From the NCBI GenBank assembly GCA_035695045.1, contig DASSEX010000066.1:1-64000 (forward strand): a stretch of DNA of 64,000 nucleotides, read 5' to 3'. Source of the stretch: DASSKP01 sp035695045. GTDB lineage: Bacteria > Actinomycetota > Actinomycetes > JAFAQI01. The position numbers and the translations under genes are program-made. Every line of letters starts with the position of its first letter. Position 1 is the first letter of the stretch. The notes beneath the pieces were generated by a model. The model saw only the letters and a program-made list of their open reading frames with translations, made no database searches and was not told where the DNA came from. This document shows positions 32,532 to 41,598 of the stretch, in pieces.

Positions 32532-33230
32532 TCAGTGACCCGGAAGGGAGGCCGGCGGGCCGGTCGGGTGCGACGGCGGGACGCTGGTCGGCTCACCCGT
32601 GGGGTGCGACGGCGGCACGGCGCCGGTCGAGTGGTCCGTGGCGTGCGAGTTCGCCTGGGTGGGCAGCGCGGTCGGCTTGCCGCTGCTCGCGGTTGCGGGC
32701 TTGTTGCAGTCGGACTGCGCAATGGCGGCGACAGCCTGACCGTGGGCGTTCGGGCTGGCCGACGCTGACGGGGTGGCCTGGGCCGCCGCCGAGACGCAGG
32801 TCCCGTGGTTGGTCGGCGACGCGGAAGCAGTCGGGTCGCTGACGGAGGAGTCCGTGGTCGGCGCGCTGCTGACCGCGGCAGCAGCCTTCGCCAAGCCGGC
32901 AGCGGCGTGGGTGTTGCCGGAGGTCGCGACGTTGGCGACACCGAGTCCGGTGGCACTCGCGGCCAGGGCGACACCGCCGACGACGGCGATCTTGCCGGCG
33001 AGGCCGAGGCCGGCGATCTTGGCCAGGGGGTTCATGCGACTCCTTCGGGGTGCGCCCTCCCGCAGGAGGCGGGTGAGCTCGGGACTCGCGACGGGCGGCA
33101 CCGCGGGCATCGCCGCGCGCACGACGGAGCGTGCGGCGTCGAACGTGGAGGCGTCATCAACGTCGGCCGATGCGTCGCCACGGTGCCAGAAGCTGCCCAT
33201 CACGTCCTCGTCATCGTCGGAGGCACTCAA
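32532..33230 (-). CDS. Membrane protein paired with the ECF sigma factor (anti-sigma-like)
   Basis: A 232-residue protein. The N-terminal part (about 1-70) is charged and cytoplasmic. One membrane helix (about 78-100, Ala/Gly/Val-rich) follows. The outer half is low-complexity Ser/Thr/Pro/His with only two Cys (about 144 and 175) and repeated PPSHPTG units at the end. The order sigma-then-single-pass protein and the 4-nt overlap (TTG start on the sigma TGA) fit an anti-sigma or sigma-operon partner. There is no HxxxCxxC zinc motif, so it would be an unusual anti-sigma factor. The TTG start at 33230 is weak; ATG 33200 is an alternative. Confidence 0.75.
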   Translation of the reverse strand: MSASDDDEDVMGSFWHRGDASADVDDASTFDAARSVVRAAMPAVPPVASPELTRLLREGAPRRSRMNPLAKIAGLGLAGKIAVVGGVALAASATGLGVANVATSGNTHAAAGLAKAAAAVSSAPTTDSSVSDPTASASPTNHGTCVSAAAQATPSASASPNAHGQAVAAIAQSDCNKPATASSGKPTALPTQANSHATDHSTGAVPPSHPTGEPTSVPPSHPTGPPASLPGH

Positions 33231-33784
33231 AGGGATACGGCCTGTTCCAGAATTTTTCGCAGCCGGGCGAGCGCCCGGTGCTGCAGCGCCTTGACTGCTT
33301 CGAGCCGCTTGCCGGCCACACGTGCGGTCTGCTCGAGGGTCAGGTCACCGAAGAACCGGAGCAGGATGACCTCCTGCTGGTCCGGTGGCAGTCCGGCGAC
33401 GAGCGCACGAGCGCGTTGAGCGTCGATGGCGCTCAGCGCGTCGTCTTCGGCGCTCGGCACGGACCGCTGGTCCACCTCCGCCACATAGGGTTCCGGGGGG
33501 CCACGTCGGGCTCGCCTGCGCAGCTCGTCCACCCACCGGTGGTGCGCCACCGAGAAGACAAAGGTCCGCAGGTCTTCCTCATCGCCACGAAACCCTTTGA
33601 TCTTGGCGAAGACGCCGAGGAAGACCTCGCTGGTCAGATCGTCCGCGTCGTCGACGCCATGCGCGCGGAAGTAGCCCGCAACCGCAGGAGAGTGCCGCAG
33701 CCAGATCTCGGTGAGAGCGTCCGCCTCACCGGCACGCGCGCGCGAGAGCAGGTCGGCGTCCCCCTCGGAACGGCGATGTCTCAC
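33227..33784 (-). CDS. ECF-type RNA polymerase sigma factor
   Basis: A 185-residue group IV sigma factor. Region 2 is at about 20-90 (LTSEVFLGVFAKIKGF, RTFVFSVAHHRWVDELRRR) and region 4 at about 125-180 (GLPPDQQEVILLRFFGDLTLEQTA, then the helix-turn-helix VKALQHRAL). It should direct a small regulon in answer to a signal sensed by the coupled membrane protein. GTG 33784 is used; no clear Shine-Dalgarno or -10 is placed before it. The signal is unknown. Confidence 0.92.
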   Translation of the reverse strand: MRHRRSEGDADLLSRARAGEADALTEIWLRHSPAVAGYFRAHGVDDADDLTSEVFLGVFAKIKGFRGDEEDLRTFVFSVAHHRWVDELRRRARRGPPEPYVAEVDQRSVPSAEDDALSAIDAQRARALVAGLPPDQQEVILLRFFGDLTLEQTARVAGKRLEAVKALQHRALARLRKILEQAVSL

Positions 33785-33862
33785 AGCTCTAGTGTCGACC
33801 CGCCATCCGCCGATCTGGATGGTCTAGACGAAGACTGAACAGCCACACGCCGCGCGTGAGAC

Positions 33863-35536
33863 CTAACCAGTGATCGCGCCGACACTCGCAGAGTGCACCA
33901 GCTTCGCGTACTTCGCGAGCACGCCCGTCGGGTAGCGCGGAGGCGGCGCGGTCCAGCCCGTACGGCGTCGAGCGAGCTCCTCGTCGTCGACGAGAAGATC
34001 CAGCGTTCCGGCGGCGACATCGAGGCGAATGGCGTCCCCGTCGCGGACGAGCGCGATCGGACCGCCGTCGGCGGCCTCCGGCGCGACGTGGCCGACACAC
34101 AGGCCGGTGGTGCCACCGGAGAAGCGACCGTCGGTCAGCAGCAGCACGTCCTTGCCCAGGCCCGCACCCTTGATGGCCCCGGTCACCGCGAGCATTTCGC
34201 GCATGCCCGGTCCGCCCCGTGGACCTTCGTAGCGGATGACCACGACGTCGCCCGGCCGGAGCGACCCGGATGTGACCGCTGCCATCGCCGGCTCCTCGGT
34301 GTCGAAGACGCGGGCCGTCCCCTCGAAGACGGCCTGGTCGAAGCCGGCCGACTTCACGACCGCTCCGTCCGGCGCGAGTGATCCGGACAGGATCGTGATG
34401 CCGCCGGTGCGATGCAGCGGGTCGCTCATCGCATGGATGACGGAACCGTCCGGGTCCGCCGCGTGCACGTGCGCCAGGTTGTCGGCGACCGTTGCACCGG
34501 TGACCGTCAGTGCATCTCCGTGCAGCAGGTCCGCGTCGAGCAGCGCCCGCATCACGACCGGGATGCCACCGACCTTGTCGACGTCGGCCATCGCATAGCG
34601 GCCGAACGGCTTGACGTCGGCGAGGTGTGGGGTGCGCGCGCCGACCCGGGCGAAGTCGTCCAGGGTGAGGTCGACGTGCGCCTCATGCGCGATCGCGAGC
34701 AGGTGAAGCACCGCGTTGGTCGAGCCGCCGAGCGCCATGACGACGGTGATGGCGTTCTCGAACGCCTCCTTCGTCAGGATCTGGCGCGCGGTGATCCCGC
34801 GTTCGAGCAGCGCGACCACAGCCTCCCCGGACGCGACGGCGAAGTCGTCGCGGCGGCGGTCGATCGCGGGAGGCGCCGCGCTGCCGGGCAGCGACATGCC
34901 GAGCGCCTCGGCGGCACTGGCCATGGTGTTCGCGGTGTACATGCCCCCGCACGCGCCCTCACCGGGACAGGTCGCGCGCTCGATCTCGTCGAGCTCCTCG
35001 CGGGTGATGCGACCGGCGGCGCAGGCACCGACGCCCTCGAAGACGTCGATGATCGTGAGATCACGGTCACCGACTCGACCGGGCAGCGTCGTGCCGGCGT
35101 ACAGGAAGACGGCGGCGAGGTCGAGCCGCGCCGCGGCCATCAACATGCCCGGTAGCGACTTGTCGCACCCGGCGAGCAGCACGCTGCCGTCGAACCGCTC
35201 CGCGAACATCACCGTCTCGACCGAGTCGGCGATGACCTCGCGGCTCACGAGCGATGCATGCATGCCCTCGTGACCCATCGAGATGCCGTCGGAGACGGAG
35301 ATCGTGCCGAACTCGAGCGCCACCCCCCCGGCGGCGCGTACGCCGTCCTTCGCGCGCTTCGCCAGCCGGTCCAGCGACAGGTTGCACGGGGTGATCTCGT
35401 TCCAGGACGATGCGACGCCGATTTGCGGCTTGTCCCAGTCGTCATCGGTGAGCCCGACGGCGCGGAGCATGGCCCGTGCCGGGGCGCGCTCCATCCCGTC
35501 GGTGACGTCGCGGCTGCGTGGCTTGCGGTCCGGCAT
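33863..35536 (-). CDS. ilvD: Dihydroxy-acid dehydratase
   Basis: A 557-residue Fe-S enzyme, third common step of Val/Ile synthesis. The cluster cysteines are in LAGCDKSLPGML and the CPGEGACGGMYTANTM signature; the C-terminal TDGRFSGGTTGLCVGHV motif is present. ATG 35536 (MPDRKPRSRDVTDG) is the family start. It has its own TACGCT box 7 nt before the ATG and no Shine-Dalgarno. It is not in the ilvBNC operon; a sigma-factor operon lies between. Confidence 0.96.
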   Translation of the reverse strand: MPDRKPRSRDVTDGMERAPARAMLRAVGLTDDDWDKPQIGVASSWNEITPCNLSLDRLAKRAKDGVRAAGGVALEFGTISVSDGISMGHEGMHASLVSREVIADSVETVMFAERFDGSVLLAGCDKSLPGMLMAAARLDLAAVFLYAGTTLPGRVGDRDLTIIDVFEGVGACAAGRITREELDEIERATCPGEGACGGMYTANTMASAAEALGMSLPGSAAPPAIDRRRDDFAVASGEAVVALLERGITARQILTKEAFENAITVVMALGGSTNAVLHLLAIAHEAHVDLTLDDFARVGARTPHLADVKPFGRYAMADVDKVGGIPVVMRALLDADLLHGDALTVTGATVADNLAHVHAADPDGSVIHAMSDPLHRTGGITILSGSLAPDGAVVKSAGFDQAVFEGTARVFDTEEPAMAAVTSGSLRPGDVVVIRYEGPRGGPGMREMLAVTGAIKGAGLGKDVLLLTDGRFSGGTTGLCVGHVAPEAADGGPIALVRDGDAIRLDVAAGTLDLLVDDEELARRRTGWTAPPPRYPTGVLAKYAKLVHSASVGAITG

Positions 35537-35543
35537 GGCCGAA

Positions 35544-35561
35544 AGCGTAGAGGAGTAGCGT
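35544..35561. promoter_or_regulatory. Back-to-back -10 boxes of ilvD and the amidase gene
   Basis: TACGCT on the minus strand (35544-35549, 7 nt before the ilvD ATG) and TAGCGT on the plus strand (35556-35561, 7 nt before the amidase ATG) lie 6 bp apart in a gap of only 32 nt. Each promoter's -35 region would fall inside or across the other's start. Confidence 0.55.
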
Positions 35562-35568
35562 CCGGCGC

Positions 35569-36993
35569 ATGAGCGACCTGACATGGATGGACGCCACCGC
35601 GCAGGCCGAGCTGGTGCGATCCGGCGAAGCCAGCCCCAAGGAGCTGGTGGAGGCGGCGATCGCCCGCATCGAGGCGGTCAACCCACAGCTCGACGCCGTC
35701 ATCCGCACCCGGTTCGACGAGGCGCGCTCGATGGCGGCGGCCGAGCTTCCCGACGGGCCGTTCAAGGGTGTCCCGATCCTGTTCAAGGACCTCGGCTGCA
35801 CCGTCGCCGGAGAACCCACGGCTTTCGGCATCGGTCCGATGTCGCAGATGCCCTGGCCCGTCACGTCCTTCCTGGCCGAGCAGTTCCTCGCGGCCGGGTT
35901 CATCCCGCTGGGCCGCACCAACGTCCCGGAGTTCGGCACCACGGTGACGACGGAGCCGAAGAGCTTTCCGCCGGCTCGCAACCCATGGAACCGCGAGCAC
36001 TCGACGGGCGGCTCGTCCGGCGGCTCCGCTGCTGCCGTCGCCAGCGGCATGGTGCCGATCGCCCACGCCAACGACGGCGGCGGCTCCATCCGCATCCCCG
36101 CGAGCGAGTGCGGGCTGGTCGGTCTCAAGCCGACGCGTGCGCGGGTCAGCCAGGGACCGCTCGTCGGTGAGGGATGGGCCGGCGGCACGATCGACGGGGC
36201 CGTCACCCGGACGGTGCGTGACGCCGCCGCCGTCCTCGACGCGATCAGTGCACCACTGCCCGGCGAGCCCTACTACGCGCCGCCACTGTCTCGTCCGCTC
36301 ACCGACGAGGTCGGTGCGGATCCCGGCAGGCTGCGCGTCGGTTTCCTCGACGGGCCGACCGATGCGCGGTTCCTCGACGACCCGGAGTGTCGCGCCGCCG
36401 TGCACAAGGCAGCTCAGCTGCTCGAGTCACTCGGCCACCGCGTCGAGCCCGACGCGCCGGGGGCGATGGCCGACGAGGACTTCACGCACAGCTTCGTCGC
36501 GATCATCGCGGCGGACACCGAAGCGTCGTTCCAGGCATTCGAGATGATGCTGGGTCGATCGATCGGTGACGACGAGATCGAGCCGCGCAACGCGCTCTAC
36601 CGCGTCATCGGCCGCGAGATGACGGCCGTGCAGTACCTCGAAGCGAGAGCCGCGATCGGCATGTGGACTCGCCGGATGGCGTCGTGGTGGCGGGACTTCG
36701 ACATCCTGCTCACGCCAACGCTCGGTGGACGTCCGCCGAAGCTCGGCTGGTTCACCGAAGCCGGGCCGGAGCAGGAGGGCGACCGGATCACGAGCTTCAT
36801 CCCGTACACCGCGCAGTTCAACATGACCGGCCAGCCGGCCGTCAGCCTGCCGCTGCACTGGTCGGAAGACGGCCTGCCCGTCGGTGTGCAGCTGGTCGCG
36901 GGTTACGGACGTGAAGACCTTCTGGTCCGGCTCGCGGCGCAGCTCGAGGAAGCGGCTCCTTGGGTGGATCGGCGGCCGCCGATCCACGCGTGA
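35569..36993 (+). CDS. Amidase-signature family amidase
   Basis: A 474-residue serine hydrolase that cleaves an amide bond. The Ser-cisSer-Lys triad is Lys73 (ILFKDLG), Ser149 (TGGSSGG) and Ser173 (GGGSIRIP), in the usual amidase-signature block 145-190. It lacks GatA-specific neighbours; the real gatA is at 44-45.5 kb. The substrate is unknown (such enzymes act on fatty amides, 6-aminohexanoate dimers or aryl amides). The N-terminal MSDLTWMDATAQAELV is complete. Confidence 0.92.
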   Translation: MSDLTWMDATAQAELVRSGEASPKELVEAAIARIEAVNPQLDAVIRTRFDEARSMAAAELPDGPFKGVPILFKDLGCTVAGEPTAFGIGPMSQMPWPVTSFLAEQFLAAGFIPLGRTNVPEFGTTVTTEPKSFPPARNPWNREHSTGGSSGGSAAAVASGMVPIAHANDGGGSIRIPASECGLVGLKPTRARVSQGPLVGEGWAGGTIDGAVTRTVRDAAAVLDAISAPLPGEPYYAPPLSRPLTDEVGADPGRLRVGFLDGPTDARFLDDPECRAAVHKAAQLLESLGHRVEPDAPGAMADEDFTHSFVAIIAADTEASFQAFEMMLGRSIGDDEIEPRNALYRVIGREMTAVQYLEARAAIGMWTRRMASWWRDFDILLTPTLGGRPPKLGWFTEAGPEQEGDRITSFIPYTAQFNMTGQPAVSLPLHWSEDGLPVGVQLVAGYGREDLLVRLAAQLEEAAPWVDRRPPIHA

Positions 36994-37003
36994 CGGCTGC
37001 CGG

Positions 37004-38239
37004 TCAGCGTCTGCGTGCGACGTCGAACGTGAAGCCCGCGGCGCGCAGCCGGTCTGTCAACGCGCCGTTCATCGCGATCGCAGGCGTCAGCACACCCGCG
37101 GCTGCGGGCAGGCGGTTGCCATCGAGGGCCAGGCTGAGCGCCGACTCGCCGAGCATCACGGCAGTGGCGCCGTAACCGGGATCGCCCTTAGCGGCGACGT
37201 GCGCGACGTAACGCGCTCCGGTCGTGGTGCGTGCGTGCACCTCGATCCGGAAGTAGCCGTTGGCCCGCATCTGCTCGGACGGGCCTTCGCCGGGTGACGG
37301 CAGCACCCGGTCCAGGACAGCGCGGGTGGGCGGCAGGGCGAGGCCGGCGACGGCCATGCCGAGTCCGCCGACGATGCCGGCCGCCTTCGCCGCGCCGACG
37401 GGACCACGGCCGGCGAGCATGAGCTCGCGGTAGCGGAACCGGCGGCCGTAGGACCAGTCCTGAAGGGCGTTGGTCCGGCGGACGATCCGGGTGTTGAACG
37501 ACGCCATGACGAAGGGCGCCATCCATCCGCCGAGGTCTTCGTCGCGGAACGGGCCGTGCACGTCGGGTGCGTCGTCGACCTCGGGCTCCTTGCCGCGGGC
37601 CGGGCTCAGCGAGTAGGGATCGGCCACCACCTTCCGCTTCTGCGGGTCGCGACGGAGCTCGTCGATGTGGCCCTTGAGCGATGCAAGCGTGCCGCCGGAC
37701 ACCCCGCCCTTCATTCCGGTGAGCACGAAGGTGGTGTCCTCGAGCTCGCCCTCGCCGTCGGCACGTACACGGTCGTGGAGAACCTGCACACCGAGATCCG
37801 ACGGGATCGAGTCGAACCCGCAGCTGTGCACGATGCGCGCGCCGCTCTGCTTCGCCGGAGCGTCGCACCGCTCGATCACCTCGCGGATGAACAGCACCTC
37901 GCCCGTGAGGTCGGCGTAGTTGGTGCCCGACTCGGCACAGGCCGCCACGAGCGGCATTCCGTACTTGGCATAGGGCCCGACAGTCGTCGCGACTGCCTTG
38001 GTGCTGGCGGCAAGGTCATCGAGTGCTGACCGGTCGGCGGAGTCGGCGACGAGCAGCGGCCAGCTGACCGCTCGGCCACCAAGGCGGTGCCGAACCTCCT
38101 CGAGCCGCTCGCGCGAGCGGCCGGCGAGGGCGATCCGCGCATCCTCCGGCGCGTGCTCCGCGAGGTAGGCCGCCGTCAGGCGTCCGACGAAACCGGTGGC
38201 GCCGTAGACGACGACGTCGTGCGTGCGGGAGTCAGGCAT
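37004..38239 (-). CDS. Saccharopine dehydrogenase-like / trans-acting enoyl reductase family protein
   Basis: A 411-residue protein with an N-terminal NAD(P)-binding fold (VVVYGATGFVGRL at about 9-21) of the saccharopine dehydrogenase superfamily. The whole length and the internal GFDSIPSDLGV and GGVSGGTLAS segments match the mycobacterial trans-acting enoyl reductase group (Rv2449c and Rv2953 relatives, recalled), which act with polyketide or lipid synthases. Here no such synthase is adjacent, so the lipid partner is unknown. A TACGGT box lies 6 nt before the ATG. It converges with the amidase. Confidence 0.85.
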   Translation of the reverse strand: MPDSRTHDVVVYGATGFVGRLTAAYLAEHAPEDARIALAGRSRERLEEVRHRLGGRAVSWPLLVADSADRSALDDLAASTKAVATTVGPYAKYGMPLVAACAESGTNYADLTGEVLFIREVIERCDAPAKQSGARIVHSCGFDSIPSDLGVQVLHDRVRADGEGELEDTTFVLTGMKGGVSGGTLASLKGHIDELRRDPQKRKVVADPYSLSPARGKEPEVDDAPDVHGPFRDEDLGGWMAPFVMASFNTRIVRRTNALQDWSYGRRFRYRELMLAGRGPVGAAKAAGIVGGLGMAVAGLALPPTRAVLDRVLPSPGEGPSEQMRANGYFRIEVHARTTTGARYVAHVAAKGDPGYGATAVMLGESALSLALDGNRLPAAAGVLTPAIAMNGALTDRLRAAGFTFDVARRR

Positions 38240-38245
38240 CCCGAC

Positions 38246-38251
38246 ACCGTA
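38246..38251 (-). promoter_or_regulatory. Predicted -10 box (TACGGT) of the enoyl-reductase-like gene
   Basis: TACGGT ends 6 nt before ATG 38239. No Shine-Dalgarno is present in the gap. Confidence 0.5.
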
Positions 38252-38284
38252 CGACGTCCCGCGGCGGTTGCGATCCGGCCGGGG

Positions 38285-38698
38285 CTAGGCGGTGGCGTAC
38301 CAGAGGTCGTGCGCGCTGAAGCACTCCGGATCGATGGCTCCGACGGGCCACTCGCGGTCCGGCCAGAGCTCACCGATCCGGTCCGCCTGCATGCGGAGCA
38401 CGGGTGAGTCGAGGTGCGGCACCGCAAGCTGCTCCACGTTCGTTCCGGTGAGCCGCTCGACCTCGTCGACGATCTCGTGGTGCCCACTGGTCGCGATCAC
38501 GAGCGGTCCCGGCACCCAGACGAGGCCGAGGACCATCGACGTCTTCAGGATGCGCAGCCACTCCTCACCGGTAGCGCCGTCCCACTCGACCCGCATCCCC
38601 TGCAGGGCCGGATCGGACGCGACGGCTTCGGCCAACGACTGCACCGGCCACGACCCGCGCTGCCGCGCATTGAGAAAGGCTTCGGTGACGTCGTACAT
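38285..38698 (-). CDS. Hypothetical protein paired with the PP2C regulator
   Basis: A 137-residue cytoplasmic protein whose ATG (38698) lies 1 nt after the stop of the HATPase-GAF-PP2C gene, so it is cotranslated with it. No membrane segment. Sequence features: WPVQSLAEAV, a hydrophobic MVLGLVWVPGPLVIAT core and a His-rich GHHEIVDEVERL helix. I recognise no family; it is not obviously an STAS (anti-anti-sigma) domain. Its tight coupling suggests a partner or target of the phosphatase. Confidence 0.72.
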   Translation of the reverse strand: MYDVTEAFLNARQRGSWPVQSLAEAVASDPALQGMRVEWDGATGEEWLRILKTSMVLGLVWVPGPLVIATSGHHEIVDEVERLTGTNVEQLAVPHLDSPVLRMQADRIGELWPDREWPVGAIDPECFSAHDLWYATA

Positions 38699-38699
38699 C

Positions 38700-41453
38700 T
38701 CAGTGCGTGGCCTGAGCGGACGGCGGACGACCGCGATACTCCGCGACGAGCATCGCGAGGTCGTCGGCGAGCGCGCCGCCGACCGCGGAGCGGAGGTCGG
38801 TGAGGACTCGCTCCAGCGTCGTGTCGAGATCGTCACCGCTCACCGGCGCCAGGAGCCGATGCAGATCGACGAACTGTCCCTGCCGGTCGCGCGCCTCGAT
38901 GATGCCGTCGGTGTAGAGGAACAGCCGCTCGCCTGGTCGCAGGTAGCCGTTGACCGGTATCGGGGTCGCGCCGAGGCCCAGCGGGAGGCACGCCTCCGTC
39001 GCGACCGCGGTGACCCCGTCCTCCCCCAGCACGAGCGCCGGCGGATGGCCGCAGGACACCAGGGTGAACGACCCGTCGTTGCCGATCTCGGCCAGAGCAG
39101 CGGTGACGAAGTCCTCGTCGGTGAGGTACCGACGTACCCGCCGGTCGATCTGTACGGCGACCTGGGCGAGCTCGTCGATGTCGGACGCGGCGGCCCGGAA
39201 CTCACCGAGCACCACCGTCGCGGTGCGGACGGCGTCGAGACCCTTGCCCCGCACGTCGCCGATGAGCAGACGCACCGACTCGGGCCGCTCGACGACCTCG
39301 AACAGGTCGCCGCCGATGAGGGCCTCGGCCGCAGCACTCACGTAACGCGCGGCGAGCGCAACCGGGCCGATCTGCGCCGGGGGCGCGGCAAGGATTGCGT
39401 GCTGGGCAGCCTCGGCGACGCGGGTCACCTCGGCAAGCCGGCCGGACTGCTCGCGGAAGGCATGCGCGGTCTCGACGGCGAGCGCCGCGCGCCGGGCCAG
39501 GTCCTCGGCGAAGGCGACGTCCTCCTCGCCGTAGTGCCGGCCCGACTCCGCGTGCACCATCGTGAGCGCACCGAACGTTCCGGTGCGTCCCGTCAGCGGG
39601 ACGACGAGACCGCTGCAGATCCCCAGCTCGCGGAGAATCCGCAGATGCTCCTCGTCGACGGCAGCCGCCTCGATGAGCTCCGCGGGGATGTCGGGATAGA
39701 GCTCACTCGCACCGGTGCGGATGACGTTCGGTGCCCCGCTCGGGGCCGTCATGTCCGTCGGATATCGCTCGCCCATGCGCGACGCCCACGCCGCCTTCGC
39801 AGGGTCGAAGTGCGTCAACGCCACCGTCTCGAGCGTGTCGTTCTCCAGCAGCTGGATCGCACACCAGTCGGCGAGTCGCGGGACGACCAGGCCGGCGACG
39901 GAGGCGAGCACCGTCCGGTAGTCGAGGCTGCTCGACAGGACGACGGACGCCTCGGCGAGGAAGGCCAACCGGTCGGTGGCCGCTGTCGCCGCCGACGTCG
40001 CCATCGCTCGCTCGAGCGCTTGCGCCGAGACGTCGGCAAGCGTCGTCAGCAGAGTCAGCTGCGTCCGCTCGTCGATCGAACCCTGGTCGGCGAAGGTGAG
40101 TGACAGCACTCCGAGCTCGTGGTCGCCGACGACGAGAGGGGCGACCAGCAGGGTGCGCTCCTCGGCGTAGACCGCGCCGAGGGCCGGATAGCGCTCGGCG
40201 AGGTCGGCGAGGTTGCGGATGACGACAGGTTCGCGGGCCCGCAGTGCGTCGCCACCGGGCAGGGATGCGGCCGCGGGGAACGACTCGTATCCCGGGACCG
40301 CACCGTCGTGCCCGTCCGCCGCTGCGAGACGGAAGACGCGGTCGTCCCCCAGAAGGTAGATGCCGGCCGACCGCGCGCCGAGAACCCGCGTGGCGTTGGC
40401 GACGACGACCTGGCAGACCTCCGCGACGTCGGGCGCACCCGTCAGCTCGGCAGTCACGCGTTGCAGAAGTGCGAGTCGCTGGGCGACGGCCTGCATCGGA
40501 GCGAGCTGCGTGTATTCGCCGGCGAGGCGCTGGAGAAACGTCTGCTGTTCAGCGGGCGGTTCGCCGGCCGCGTGCCGGCGCAGCTGGGCGATGATCGACT
40601 CGACGTACCAACGCCGGAAGACCCGGTGCACCGGCGGCGTCTCCAGGGTCAGCAGTCGTGCCGCGCGCGCGTAGCCGTCGGCTTCGTCCAGTGCATCGAG
40701 GTACTTCTCGCCGGCATCAGCGGCCGACACGGGAAGGGTGAGTGTCAGCTTCGTCTCGGCATCCCCCCGGGCCGCCGCCTCCAGCGCCTGCCGCTTGATC
40801 GACGAGCGGGCGATGGAGAACCCGTGCACGACCGTCTGCACGAGCTCCGCCAGGTCCGGCGGGAGTGCAGTCGGCTGGTCAGCCGCTGCTCCTCCGGCTG
40901 CCAGCGTGAACTCGCGGACCAGGTTGTCGATGTGAGCCTTCGCCTCGATCAGGAGGTCGGTCGGGACAGCACCGAGCTCGACGACGTGGGTCGGCTCGGC
41001 GTCTTCCTCGTCGTCGGACCACGCGGCGAGCAAGGCGTCGACGTCGAGCTCGGAGTCCTCGGCATCTCCGCCGTCCTCGCTGTCCGCGACCTCCGCCCAG
41101 ACGACCTTTCCCCGTCCCTCACCCGGCTCGACGCCCCACCCGTTGGACAGCCGCGAGACGAGAGCCAGCCCGCGCCCGGTCATGGCATCCGTGTCGTCGC
41201 GCATGCGCACCGGCAGCTCACGGCCACCGTCCTCGACCTCGATGCGGACCCGATCGCCGATCGTCGAGAGCCGCAACGTGACCGGAGCGGCGCCATGGAG
41301 CAACGCGTTGGTCACCAGCTCGCTGACGACGAGCTCGACGTCGTCGACGATCGAGGAATCGACTCCGCGCAACGCCTCGGCGGTGAACCTGCGCGCACGC
41401 GGCACGGCGTCGACGTCACGGTCGACCGCATGCTCGAGCGCAGTGACGTCCAT
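38700..41453 (-). CDS. HATPase-GAF-GAF-PP2C phosphatase (RsbU/SpoIIE-type regulator)
   Basis: A 917-residue soluble signalling protein. Domains: HATPase (anti-sigma kinase type, RsbW-like) at 1-125, with N-box SELVTNALLHG (44-54), VEDGG (73-77) and TGRGLALV (92-99); an Ala/Glu-rich helical linker (about 150-310); GAF1 (about 325-495); GAF2 (about 505-680); and a SpoIIE-type PP2C phosphatase (about 700-905) with GGDLFEV (near 714), GDVRGKG and the closing ADDLAML. Kinase-like and phosphatase modules in one chain suggest a self-contained partner-switch controlling an STAS protein and a sigma factor, with two GAF sensors. Both the N-box and the phosphatase aspartates look intact. The target is not in the window. 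Confidence 0.92.
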   Translation of the reverse strand: MDVTALEHAVDRDVDAVPRARRFTAEALRGVDSSIVDDVELVVSELVTNALLHGAAPVTLRLSTIGDRVRIEVEDGGRELPVRMRDDTDAMTGRGLALVSRLSNGWGVEPGEGRGKVVWAEVADSEDGGDAEDSELDVDALLAAWSDDEEDAEPTHVVELGAVPTDLLIEAKAHIDNLVREFTLAAGGAAADQPTALPPDLAELVQTVVHGFSIARSSIKRQALEAAARGDAETKLTLTLPVSAADAGEKYLDALDEADGYARAARLLTLETPPVHRVFRRWYVESIIAQLRRHAAGEPPAEQQTFLQRLAGEYTQLAPMQAVAQRLALLQRVTAELTGAPDVAEVCQVVVANATRVLGARSAGIYLLGDDRVFRLAAADGHDGAVPGYESFPAAASLPGGDALRAREPVVIRNLADLAERYPALGAVYAEERTLLVAPLVVGDHELGVLSLTFADQGSIDERTQLTLLTTLADVSAQALERAMATSAATAATDRLAFLAEASVVLSSSLDYRTVLASVAGLVVPRLADWCAIQLLENDTLETVALTHFDPAKAAWASRMGERYPTDMTAPSGAPNVIRTGASELYPDIPAELIEAAAVDEEHLRILRELGICSGLVVPLTGRTGTFGALTMVHAESGRHYGEEDVAFAEDLARRAALAVETAHAFREQSGRLAEVTRVAEAAQHAILAAPPAQIGPVALAARYVSAAAEALIGGDLFEVVERPESVRLLIGDVRGKGLDAVRTATVVLGEFRAAASDIDELAQVAVQIDRRVRRYLTDEDFVTAALAEIGNDGSFTLVSCGHPPALVLGEDGVTAVATEACLPLGLGATPIPVNGYLRPGERLFLYTDGIIEARDRQGQFVDLHRLLAPVSGDDLDTTLERVLTDLRSAVGGALADDLAMLVAEYRGRPPSAQATH

Positions 41454-41598
41454 CGCCCTTCCCGGTCAGCGTGCGTACGGCACTGATCATTGTGGCGGGC
41501 AAAGACGTTTGTCGCCATCACGGACATTCCGTGCCCGTGTTGTCCGACATGCCCGACCTGCTGCCGCGCCGCCGGCGTACGGCATCCTGACCGACGTC

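Noticed and set aside
30456..32768. 770-codon plus-strand open frame
   Set aside because: Mirror of ilvB and its control region; it crosses the attenuator and the sigma-operon terminator.
38292..40103. 603-codon plus-strand open frame
   Set aside because: Mirror of the PP2C regulator; no homology or start signal.
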